From the NCBI RefSeq assembly GCF_902148855.1, contig NC_043960.1, forward strand, positions 44,566,975 through 44,630,974: a DNA stretch of 64,000 nucleotides. The letters are read 5' to 3'. This document shows, one piece after another, positions 22,626 to 32,799 of this stretch. The stretch is from Sphaeramia orbicularis. Its lineage: Eukaryota; Chordata; Actinopteri; Kurtiformes; Apogonidae. The first letter of the stretch is position 1. Every line of letters starts with the position of its first letter. The notes below the pieces were generated by a model that was not told where the DNA came from, made no database searches, and was given only the letters and a program-made list of their open reading frames with translations. A program made the translations under genes and the position numbers.

Positions 22626-25409
22626 AAAGTAGTAGTTTTTCTGCATCTAGCTAAATTTTCTGTAGAGTTTTATCAATTACAGAAATCATTCAAAATCCAA
22701 CTAAATCTATTAATTATTGATTATTAATTGAAATCTCATTAACTGTTTAAAAGACATTTTAACCCCCTTACAACTTTACATATTAACTGTGATACTTCTT
22801 TACAAATAATGCCTGATAAATTATTGAACTATGTGTATTATACAGGGTGGGGAAGCAAAATTTACAATGAACATTTAGTTGTTTTTTCTCAGCAGGCACT
22901 ACGTCAATTGTTTTGAAATATATTGATATATTATTGATTATATTATTGACATATATTGATGTCATAATCATACCTAACACTATTATCCATACCTTTTCAG
23001 AAACTTTTGCCCATATGAGTAATCAGGAAAGCAAACGTCAAAGAGTGTGTGATTTGCTGAATGCACTCGTCACACCAAAGGAGATTTCAAAAATAGTTGG
23101 AGTGTCCATAAAGACTGTTTATAATGTAAAGAAGAGAATGACTATGAGCAAAACTATTACGAGAAAGTCTGGAAGATACTATTAAAGAAGAATGGGAGAA
23201 GTTGTCACCCGAATATTTGAGGAACACTTGCACAAGTTTCAGGAAGCGTGTGAAGGCAGTTATTGAGAAAGAAGGAGGACACATAGAATAAAAACATTTT
23301 CTATTATGTATATTTTCCTATGGCAAATAAATTCTCATGACTTTCAATAAACTAATTGGTCATACACTGTCTTTCAATCCCTGCCTCAAAATATTGTAAA
23401 TTTTGCTTCCCCACCCTGTATATGTATTCATAGTGAAATTATTTATATTTTTTCAATACTTGCCAATATTTCTTCATCATTTTTTCATTGGTCTCATTGG
23501 GTTGTCACATCCTGGCTAGACTGCCCAGGATATCACATGCAGGTCATACCTGTTATCACTTTACTTCACACTCATTTATTTCTGCATTGACAAAACAATA
23601 TTGTGATTTGCTGTGGGTAGGCCAGTTCTGTTTCCCTTAACTGTAAATTTTGTCAGCGTGATTATTCATTCCACAACTTCATACTCATGCAATGTTTATA
23701 AAGGTTGAGTCATAATGCAGAGTTTTTAAATATGACGTGCAACATACGAACATTGATTCTATTGAAAGGGCTGGGTGTGATTGATATCTGTATCCCTCCA
23801 CAGTGAAACAGTGCTCCCCTATTTTCTTTCCCATTACCGGCAACATGACATGTGTGGATGCTGTGAAGCCGTTCTCCTTTGGCTCTCAGTGTGACTTCAC
23901 TTGCCAGGAAGGTTACCGCCTGGTTGGAAACGACACCCTCACCTGTCTGGCTTCTGGAAATTGGAGCGAGCCTCTGCCGACATGCACAAGTAAGTCACCA
24001 TATGTACACATGCACGATATTTGACAGCTTTACAACCATAGTTTTCTAAACAAGAAAAGCCCAAGTAGACTATACACAGTTGTAATGAGTGACGGCTGTT
24101 TTTTGTTTTACAGTGGTACAATGCAACAGCCTTAAGAGCCCACCCCATGCCTCCATGCAATGTCACGGCCTTCTAGGTGAACACAGCTATGGCTCCATGT
24201 GTGCCCTGCAGTGTGAAGAGGGGTTTGAACTGATCGGCAACAACATCACAAAATGTTCTGCAAGCGGCCACTGGAGTCACCCACATCCTGTCTGCCGCGG
24301 TATGTCTACAAATGACTGAGAGCTACATGAAACATTAGTACAGTTAATGCTTTACACTTTAAGTAACGGGTCTTTACCTGCCTCTCTTTAAGCTAAGAAG
24401 TGTCATCCAATTAATGCTCCCTCTCATGGTGAAGTGTCCTGTTCTGCCCAAAATGGGCCCTTCAGTTTTGGCTCTAAATGTGTGTCAGCCTGTGACAAAG
24501 GCTTTTTCCTGAATGGAACAGATAACATTGAGTGCACCTCTATGGGCATATAGAACACTGATGTCCCAGAATGCTTGAGTAAAAAATAAATTTGCCAACC
24601 ACAGTGGTGCAGTGGACAGCACTTGTGCCTCACAGCAAGAAGGTCCTGGGTTTGATTCCAACACCAGTCGATGGGGGTGGGACCTTTCTGTGTGGAGTTT
24701 GCATGTTCTCCCTGTGTCTGCATGGGTTCTCTTCGGGTACTCCACCTTCCTCCCACCATCCAAACACATGCACTGATAGGTTAATCGGTTAGTCTAAATT
24801 GCCCATAGGTGTGAATGTGAGAGTGATACTTCGTCTCTATATGTCAGCCCTGCGATGAACTGGACTGTACCCCGCCTTCACCCATAAGTAGCTGGGATAG
24901 GCTCCAAGCGACCCACATGACCCTAGTGAGGATAAAGCGGGTTCAGAAAATGAATGAATGAACGAATGAATGAAGTTCTCAAAATCCAGTATTTCAGATC
25001 TCAGTGATTCAGTACCAACTGATGCTGTAAACTTTTTTGCCTCCTCCGTTTTGTTTCAGCAAAGAAATGTCCTGCTCTGAACTTTCTACCACATGGGTCT
25101 TTGGTCTGCACTGACCCACATGGATCTTTCAGTTTTGAGACAAAATGTGTGTCAACTTGTGACAAAGGCTTTTTCCTGAATGGAACAGCTAACACTGAGT
25201 GCACCTCCTCGGGCAGTTGGAGCACAGATGTCCCACAATGCTTAGGTAAAATAAATAAATGAGTAAATAAATATACTGATACTTACTTGTGGATCATAAT
25301 CAGCCTCACATTTAAGGATTTAGGGGGTGCCCTGGTGGTTCATCTGGGGGAACACATCACACATGGGCCAAGACCCCATCACAGTAGACTGAGCTCAATT
25401 CAGCCCCCC

Positions 25410-25440
<31 letters not shown>

Positions 25441-25462
25441 ACACACACACACCACTGCCTTC

Positions 25463-25517
<55 letters not shown>

Positions 25518-28500
25518 CCTCTTCATTTCGACAAAGTTACCTTGAGGATTATTACAGTAGGCTAATGATGCCTTTGACTCCAGTTATTCACAAAGAATCA
25601 CATAAACCCTCTGTCTGCTTTGCTGATTTTCTCCTCTTTCCTTCCAGCAAAGAAATGCCCTGCTCTGAAATTTCCACCTCATGGGTCTTTAGTCTGCACT
25701 GACCCACATGGATCTTTCAGTTTTGGTTCTGAGTGTGTGTCAGCCTGTGACAAAGGCTTCTTCCTGAATGGAACGGCTAACACTGAGTGCACCTCTATGG
25801 GCATATGGAACGCCGATGTCCCAGAATGTTTGGGTAAAAAACAAATTTGCCAACTATAACTTCTCATATCACAAAACCCAATATTTCAGATGTCAGTGAT
25901 TCAGTACCAACTGATGATATAAACGTCTTTCGTCTTCTCCTGTGTTTCATTCCAGCCAAGAAATGTCCTGCTCTGAATTCTCCACCTCATGGGTCTTTAG
26001 TCTGCGCTGACCCACATGGATCTTTCAGGTTTGGTTCTACTTGTGTCTCAACCTGTGACAAAGGCTTCTTCCTGAATGGAACGGCTAACACTGAGTGCAC
26101 CTCCTTGGGCAGTTGGAGCACAGATGTCCCACAATGCTTAGGTAAAATAAATAAATAAGTAAATAAATACACTGATACTTACTTGTGGATCATAATCAGC
26201 CTCATTTTGGAAAATTCAATGACTTATAGCTCAGTTATTCACAAATCATCAATTTAATTTATTTTATTTACTTTTATTTTTTTATTTTTTTGTGCTGTTC
26301 CTGTCCTCTATTTTCTTCCAGCTAAAAAATGTCCTGCTCTGAATTCCCCCCCACACGGTTTCATAAACTGCACTGACCCACATGGATCTTTCAGTTTTGG
26401 TTCCACTTGTGTCTCAACCTGTGACAAAGGCTTCTTCCTGAATGGAACGGCTAACACTGAATGCACCTTTTTGGGAAGTTGGAGCACAGATGTCCCACAA
26501 TGCTTAGGTAAAATAAATGAATAAATAAATATCTGCATTGTAATTTGTTAATCATAATCAGCTTCATTTTGTAAAACTCAATGACTTAGAGCTCAGTTAT
26601 TAACAAATCATCAATTTTTATTTATTTATTTATTTACTTACTTACTTATTTATTTTTGTGCTGTTCCTGTCCTCTATTTCCTTCCAGCACAAAAATGTCC
26701 TGCTCTGAATTCCCCCCCGCACGGTTTCATAAACTGCACTGACCCACATGGATCTTTCAGTTTTGGTTCCACTTGTGTCTCAACCTGTGACAAAGGCTTC
26801 TTCCTGAATGGAACGGCTAACACTGAATGCATCTCCTCAGGCAGCTGGAGCACAGATGTCCCACAATGCATAGGTAAAATAAATGAAAAAATAAATATCT
26901 GCATCCTAATTTGTTGATCATAATCAGCCTCATTCTGTAAAATTCAATGACTTAGAACTCACTTATTCACAAATCCTTTTTTTTTTTATTATTATTTTGC
27001 TGATCCTGTCCTCTGTTTCCTTCCAGCAAAAAAATGTCCTGCTCTGAATTCCCCACCTCACGGTTTCATAAACTGCACTGATCCACATGGAGCTTTCAGT
27101 TTTGGATCTAAGTGTGTGTCAAGCTGTGAGAGTGGTTTTCTTCTAAATGCGTCAGCTGACACAGAGTGCACCGCTCAGGCCACCTGGAGCAGAGAAGCTG
27201 CCCACTGTCTGGGTAATGAATCTTCATGAGCAGCAGTTATACACCCTTCTCCAATGTTTACATGAGTGTCCATATTATCATAATTGAATCATGAGAAACA
27301 AAGAGACTTTAGGCTCAGTTCAGCTTTTCAAATCTAGGTACATGGACCTGATAAGTATTGACTGAAAGGTATTATGCCAATATGTTTGTCTCCTTATGGT
27401 TTAGTAAAGTATGAAGAACAAATCAAGTGAACTTTAATGTGGTGAAACATTACTCGTTCCTTTGCTGTTACACCATTTGGTATTATCAGATATATTGAAT
27501 ATTACTCCTGGTTAAATAAGATGGTGCAAATGTCATTTCTAGTGACATGTACATTTTAAGAAAGTTGATATATACTCATCTTGTCATTTCTTTTTTGTGA
27601 CTGACCCTTATGTTTATAACAGCACGTCCATGCCCCCTACTGGCCAAACCCCCACATTATGGAAACATGAACTGCAGCCACCCATACTCCCTCTCTAGCT
27701 TTGGCTCCCACTGTAACTTTGAATGTGAAGAAGGTTTCTGGCTGAAAGGAAGGTCATCGGTGTTATGCAATGCCACCGGTCACTGGAGTGAAAACCTACC
27801 CACATGCCAGCGTCAGTGCTTAGCATTTCTTACACATTTTAGTGTTGTTGAACTATTCAAACAGCTGATCCTCATTGTTGTTTTCTTTCTCCTTCATAAT
27901 ACAGCGGTACAGTGTAAGGCCATCCCTGCCTTGTCGTTACCCCTTTCCATGAACTGTTCCCATCCCCTGGGGAATTTCAGCTTTGGTTCCCAGTGTCTGT
28001 TTTCCTGTGAAGAGGGGTTCTCTTTGAACGGCACAGATGTGTTATTTTGCTCGTCCAGTGGCATTTGGAATAACAGCCTTCCAACCTGCAAAGGTACAGA
28101 AGTAAAGACTTTACAGAGTGTGTTATAATGGCATAGTGATGGTTGTTGTTTACTAAACCCCTCAAGACCAACAACTATTTTTGTGACCACTTCCAAATGA
28201 ATTTTTCTCTACATTTAACCTTTCCTAAGTGAGGGTCAGGGTTTGTTGGGCCTGGCACCACTTGTTATAATATTTTCATCTGTATTTTACATTATTCAGT
28301 GAAAATCAGATATTTTTCAGTATTAATGAACCGATCATGTAGATGTTCATAAAATCTCTGAGTAAATTCACAGGTTGTTATATCAAAACAGAGAAAACTA
28401 GAGAAAATGCGACTTTTTCCGAAAAATATATCGTTAACTGAATGTAAAATGAAATGCCTACACAACTGCCATTTGTCAAACTACATGGATTTTATTGGTA

Positions 28501-29086
28501 AATCATTATTGCAGAAGATGATGGTATTTTTATGTTCACTATGGAGCCTCTGAACATCCAAATAGGTCACACCTGATAACAATAACAAGCTGAGAAACTG
28601 CATTTCACCTGAACTATTTACATGTTTTGATAGGCTCAGTGGTTCATACGTTTCAGATCAGTAGATGTTTTTGGTCACTGGCAGCTGTTATGTGTTTGAG
28701 GGTTAAAGGATTGATGAATGTCTTTTTTTTTTTTAAATTGTTATATTGTAAACAGACAGTTATTATAAGACATTAAACTAAACAAACTTGCTTTTTTTTT
28801 CTAGCTGAGGGTCTTCCAGTGGGGACGGCTATGCTGCTCTACACTGGTGTAGGTGCAGCCTCTGCTGTTGTGCCACTTGTCTTGATAGGACTAGCCATGT
28901 TGGTCATGACACGATGTAGGAAAAGAGGTAAAACCAAACTGCTTTCAACTCATGCATACTGTACATAAAGCCATTCATGCACATGCAGTGTATTCCTAAC
29001 CTTTGATTTTGGTCGTTGCAGGGAATTCAATCCTCACTGACGAGCACGCTTGGGATGAAAACGTGAATCCAGCATTTGAGTCTTAA
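19441..29086 (+). CDS. selp: P-selectin-like adhesion receptor with expanded CCP array, 18 exons
   Basis: Exons: 19441-19443, 19538-19616, 19712-20095, 20185-20292, 21035-21223, 23804-23989, 24114-24299, 24393-24578, 25060-25245, 25648-25833, 25956-26141, 26322-26507, 26688-26873, 27027-27212, 27623-27811, 27905-28093, 28805-28927 and 29022-29086. All are in phase. The order is signal peptide, lectin, EGF, 12 CCP exons, membrane segment (AASAVVPLVLIGLAMLVM) and a tail ending NVNPAFES, which resembles the TNAAFDPSP end of human P-selectin. The eighth exon (CCP4) has an in-frame TAG at 24551. With it the product stops at residue 431; skipping it (186 bases, phase 1-1) restores 938 aa. The lectin domain reads EPD, QDC and WNN where human has EPN, EDC and WND, so three calcium ligands differ. 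Human SELP has nine CCPs. Third in the E-L-P order. Confidence 0.87.
20395..20560 (-). repeat. Inverted LINE/SINE-like tail repeat
   Basis: On the minus strand this has the common fish tail: a block around 'gaacttctcagttaatctac' followed by 'ctggtaaaataaag' and an ATTG-type simple repeat (20370-20415). A similar tail lies in the other orientation at 56910-56975. It sits in the intron after the EGF exon of the P-selectin-like gene. Confidence 0.55.
21596..22388 (+). mobile_element. hAT-type non-autonomous element, copy A (793 bp)
   Basis: The left end begins cagaggcgatttctcatag and the right end, on the other strand, begins cagtggcggctgctcgtc, giving hAT-like CAG(A/T)GGCG termini. It matches copy B (40467-41490) over most of its length but is about 230 bp shorter. 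It sits in P-selectin-like intron 5. The 8-bp flanks (ctggaagc, gtttagtc) do not match, so the target duplication has decayed or one flank was rearranged. No transposase is recognisable. Confidence 0.75.
22552..22625 (+). repeat. (TTA)n-(GTA)n compound microsatellite
   Basis: A run of TTA triplets changes directly to about 16 copies of GTA. It lies in P-selectin-like intron 5. Confidence 0.95.
22843..23418 (+). mobile_element. Tc1/mariner-type element, internally deleted (576 bp)
   Basis: The termini cagggtggggaagcaaaatt and the inverted copy at the right end are flanked by TA (22841-22842 and 23419-23420). The interior encodes the transposase N-terminus with a helix-turn-helix (MSNQESKRQRVCDLLNALV..., TPKEISKIVGVSIKTVYNVKK) from 23015. 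It then joins directly to C-terminal sequence (RNTCTSFRKRVKAVIEKEGG) ending at about 23291. The catalytic core is missing, so it is not autonomous. It is inserted in P-selectin-like intron 5. Confidence 0.85.
24393..24578 (+). other. CCP4 exon of the P-selectin-like gene carrying an in-frame stop
   Basis: Acceptor and donor (A|GTAAAA) are intact and the exon translates as a normal CCP until TAG at 24551-24553. The TAG replaces the codon for the conserved CCP tryptophan; the sister exon at 25648 has TGG there. The exon is 186 bases with phase 1 at both ends, so skipping it is silent for frame. A SINE lies about 20 bp past its donor. Confidence 0.85.
24600..24975 (+). mobile_element. tRNA-headed SINE-like repeat, copy 1
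   Basis: It begins with a tRNA-like A box (tggtgcagtgg) and a B box (gggtttgattcc, near 24651), then the conserved body ('tgtggagtttgcatgttctc', 'aattgcccataggtgtgaat', 'tagctgggataggctcca'). It ends in a GAATGAATG-type tail. It is inserted in the intron after the stop-bearing CCP exon. Other copies are at 39606-39960, 61838-62110 and a decayed one at 35605-35765. Confidence 0.8.
25060..27212 (+). repeat. Tandem array of near-identical CCP exons in the P-selectin-like gene
   Basis: Six consecutive 186-base exons (starts 25060, 25648, 25956, 26322, 26688 and 27027), plus 24393 just before, share the core CDKGFFLNGTANTEC and long stretches of intron. The spacing of 366, 366 and 339 bp among the last units, and the intron matches, indicate recent unequal exchange. 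The intron after 25060 matches that after 25956. The intron after 24393 matches that after 25648. A two-exon unit was therefore duplicated before the single-exon expansion. Confidence 0.92.
25325..25512 (+). repeat. tRNA-like repeat scrap and (C)n(CA)n(CT)n compound microsatellite
   Basis: 25325-25400 resembles a second tRNA-headed repeat ('ggtgccctggtggttcatct', then 'agactgagctcaattcag'). It is followed by about 21 C, 14 CA and roughly 24 CT dinucleotides (25405-25512). It sits between two CCP exons, which explains the longer 588-bp spacing there. Confidence 0.7.
28155..28709. mobile_element. Inverted-repeat element in P-selectin-like intron 16
   Basis: The left end 'acccctcaagaccaacaact...gtgacca' and the right end read inversely as 'aaccctcaaacacataacag...gtgaccaaa' form imperfect termini of about 45 bp. 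It looks like a common fish MITE with AACCCTCAA ends. No coding capacity. Confidence 0.5.
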
Positions 29087-30387
29087 ATACAATTGCCTTT
29101 TGCAGCCAGCATTTAAGAGTCGTGCTTACATTATGTTATGAGTGGATTGTATTGTTAGTGCATTGTATCATTGTGCAGGAAAAGTATACAGCTACTCTCA
29201 TAATCATTTTGAGTTCTGTTTCAGCCTCAGCTTTCTTTACCATGTTATTCACTTAAATGAACACCTTCACTCATTATCATTAAACAACCCAGACACATGC
29301 ATTATATAATATGTGTTGGCTTATGTTTCATCTCTCTTACTTAACAAATAATTCCTAATATTTAGCCCTTCTCTACCTCTTAGAAATGTTTTGTAATCTT
29401 TATCTCATCTGTGAGTTTGTCAGCCTTCTGCATTCACTGTTAATTTTGCTTTTGTTTCCATCTAACATGTATTGATTCCTGTTGTTAATACAATAAGCCG
29501 TGCCTTTGTGTTTCTCAGTTTGTTCACTACTTAAATATGGAGATGCTTAAAGTCCTTTTCAGACGGACTTATATTCAAAACATTGTTTCACAGTTTCCTC
29601 TGATTCTACAGGACATCTATTTCTTTTGGTATTTGTTAAATTTTCATATTTAAGTTTTAATTTTGGTCATTAATCAGCCTCCTATTGCCGTCAGGAGGTC
29701 ATGACAGTGTGAATACAACGCAGAAAATGACATAGAATCCACATTTTTGCTCAGATTTGGGCTTTTAACGGCCATGGTCTTTAGCCTATTTCAGTTTAGT
29801 GGTTGTTTTCAATGAATTGCTTGCTCAGTTTTTTTCTTGTCTTACTCCCATTTCTTCTTTCAGCATTTTGAAACTCTACGTAGAACCTTCTTAAGATCCA
29901 GCAATGCAAAATGTAAATTCATGCCATTTTTCAGCTGGACTAAAATTTTTATCAGGACTGTGTTTATATGTATCAGGCAGCAAGAAATGAATATCACAGC
30001 TGAAATGTAACATGTTTATTACCAACTGCAAAAATTAAAATCAGATTCAGCTCATTCAATAGCCTAAAAAATGACATTGTCATTAGTGTTATTTTTGCGA
30101 CTCCTGAAAAGTAGCATTTGTTCTCAGATGCTGACCACATGAAGCAGTGTGTTTTGGGTGAAGTTTCTGAAATCTCTCGTGGAAAAAATATTGCTGTTAC
30201 AAAATCATTCAGCAACATATATCTACTATCTAATGTGATGTAATAACATTGGTGACATCAGAGGCAACATAAGAAAAAGGGATGTTGGAGTTCATACAAA
30301 CCAACCTTAGGCCAACAATATCTGTTTAGACATCCGACTCAAGCAGCACTTACTTCCACACACTGAGTCAGAACCCAGTCCCAAAGC
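29087..30387. other. P-selectin-like 3'UTR and intergenic sequence
   Basis: The 3' untranslated region follows the stop at 29086. The only nearby hexamer is a variant ATTAAA at 29279-29284; no AATAAA was seen within 500 bp. The rest is unassigned. Confidence 0.5.
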
Positions 30388-32221
30388 CATGTTATCAGAG
30401 CCGTCGGGATGACGTAGGCAAGGTAGGCAGCTGCCTAGGGCCCCCTCGCTGAAGAGGGCCCCCGATGGCCGCATGGTCATTTATCTGTACAACTTATTAA
30501 AAACCATCCATTGTAAACAAACCACCACAGTGAGGCAGCGCTAACCCTCTCCTGTACTGTTTTATGACTGGGGCCCCCTAAACTAGAGGGATTCCCCCTA
30601 TGCTATGACAAACACTATGAGGGTCATATAGAAGTGACATCTGCCCTCGCACACCCCCCATCACACCCCCCACTCTCTGTCAGTGGAGGAACAAACGGTC
30701 TGTCCACACTGAGCACGGCGGGGCCATTTTAAAAGAACACCAATGATGAAGCGCTCAGGGTTTGCAAAAAGACAAAAAAAAATAAAGAAGAAGAGGAAAA
30801 ACGCCAACGACACAGCGGTAAGTATTAAGTAAAGCATTGTTTTCTCCAAATAGGCTACAACTGTGTGATATGTTTGAAAGTGTGTGAACAAAAGCCCTCA
30901 CATCAGTGACCAAACACACAGATAGATGTTAGCATGAGAGGGGGAGGGTTCAGTTCAAGAACTAATCATATACACACAACACAACTGTGTTCTGTTGGAA
31001 GAATTTAAGGAGAGAAGAAACACAACTTCTCCATCGCCCTTTTCTACTGTTGTACAGCGTTCCAAAACTTCTTTGGAGCTAAATAATTTGGATGTGGAGG
31101 ACCGAAGTACGACAGCATTAACAGTATTTAGTCATGAAAAGCCAAAGCTAAGCCTACTGAAGTGTTTTCACTTACTCTGGACGGTTGTCTGCTCCTGCTG
31201 CGGTCACCCACACAACTTTATTCCAAACTAAATCATCTGCTCCTATGAATCCCATCCAGTTTGGCCAAATAATCCATCCAGTTCAGTGGACATTTTCGGT
31301 TAGCTAGCAATTTCCGTTGGTGATCTGTCCATTCCATTAGGAGAAAAATGTCCCTTTTCCATTGCGTTCGTCCATCTCATCCATACGTCTGTTCCTTGTG
31401 TGTCAGCTGGTTTAGGCACAGAAGAGGACTAGAGTAGGACTGCAGCAAAAGTTTGTATTTTCAAGTCAACATTTGTTAAAGTCCCTCACATCAGCTCTGT
31501 GCCCACATTGCGGAACTGAGTTTTTCTTCACGTTCTAGGAGGCACACGTAAACATAACATGAGGCATTCATGAATAATTAGGAAATTACAACACTTTTCA
31601 AAATCGTCAAATTTTCAGAATATTCAAATACCACATCAAAAAAATGAATGGCGGTGTCTGTGAACCATGTCTGTGAACCATGTAATCACAATCCTACATT
31701 TTAAACTCTGTAATTATCTATATTTTCCACACTTGCCCATGAACACATCACAACACTTTGCACCATGAGCTCAGGTAGTTTTGCCGATGAGGTCTGACGT
31801 TACATTTTGGTGCATTATGGGAAGTGAAGTTCTTCTCCTGCAAAGTTACTATCAAATCCTCCGGACTTTAATCATATACTTCTAGAATAAGGACAAAAGT
31901 AAGCCTACTCACCAAATGCCTTTTTTTTTTCTTTTTTAGGCGCTTTCTGTCAGCGCCAATTGATAGAGACAATTTGTGTCATTCCCATCAACAATGCCTA
32001 ATTGAAGACACTGTGTCCTTTACTACACTCTGGTGGATACTCTGTGTTGCATAATACAGAGTAATTCATGACTCATTAAATGCACCAGAAAACAGGAAAT
32101 CGCATCTGGATTTTATTTTTCTTCTTCGGTGATTCGACCACCACATCTTCGCGTATTAGGGGCCTCACTTTACTTTCTTGCCTAGGGCCCCCAGATATCT
32201 TGAAACGGCCCTGCGTGTTAT
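30388..32221 (+). mobile_element. hAT-type element, 1,818 bp, with near-matching 8-bp target duplication
   Basis: The element spans 30396-32213 between duplications catgttat (30388-30395) and cgtgttat (32214-32221), 7 of 8 matching. The termini are cagagccgtcggg and, inverted, cagggccgtttcaag, with subterminal 'gcctagggccccc' blocks in both arms. Near 30744 a short frame reads MKRSGFAKRQKK before a GTAAGT, like the basic N-terminus of Ac/hAT transposases. The rest of a transposase is not readable, so it is a decayed or internally deleted copy. Confidence 0.78.
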
Positions 32222-32565
32222 ACAATGTCTAACTGTCTGGTAGTGATTCACAACCACAGAATGACACAAAGGGGTCAATGTGAAGAGATGGGCCCTGACT
32301 TTCAATGTGAACAATAATTTTTCTAGTCTGGATTATAATCGTGCTCTTCAGATAATTTACACCCAGCTCTGTTAGTAGGGTTAACAAGACCTTGTCAGAT
32401 TAACATGATAAATTAAATGAAACCAATGGAAATATGAGAGGGTTAAAGTGCATATTGTGTTGTGAAATATGACCATAATGCATAGTATGTTCTATAAATA
32501 AAGTAAGCAGTCTTGCAGAGCAGGAATGTGGCAATTCAGGGAAGGATATCACATATGTATAACTA

Positions 32566-32790
32566 GAAAAGCACTCGTAGAGCGCAGACCTCCGCCAAGG
32601 CAGATCAATGCCCCCCCCCCCCCATCACCACCAAAATTTAATCATTTGTTCCTTGTGCCAGTATCAACATTTCGTGAAATTTTTATCCAAATACGTCCAT
32701 AACTTTTTGAGTCATCTTGCACACAGACAGACAGACAAACAGATAGACAAACCAACGCCGGCAAAAACATAACCTCCTTGGCAGAGGTAA
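32566..32790. mobile_element. Short MITE with ACCTC(C/T)GCCAAGG-type ends
   Basis: 'cagacctccgccaaggcag' on the left and 'cctccttggcagaggtaa' on the right form an inverted pair about 200 bp apart. The interior ('tttcgtgaaatttttatcca', 'cagacagacagac', 'ggcaaaaacataacctcctt') is a widespread fish repeat. Non-coding. Confidence 0.6.
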
Positions 32791-32799
32791 ATATAGTTA

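Noticed and set aside
24595-24670. tRNA-like A and B boxes suggesting a tRNA gene
   Set aside because: The sequence continues into a conserved non-tRNA body and repeat tail and recurs at 39606, so it is a SINE head, not a tRNA gene.
25405-25512. Regularly spaced repeats in the selp introns as a possible array of spacers
   Set aside because: The periodicity comes from duplicated exons and a CA/CT microsatellite in a eukaryotic gene; there are no short direct repeats with unique spacers.
25001-26904. Repeated minus-strand open frames (about 60-76 residues) across the CCP array
   Set aside because: They are the antisense of the duplicated CCP exons, similar to each other only because the exons are, and they have no start context or splice support.
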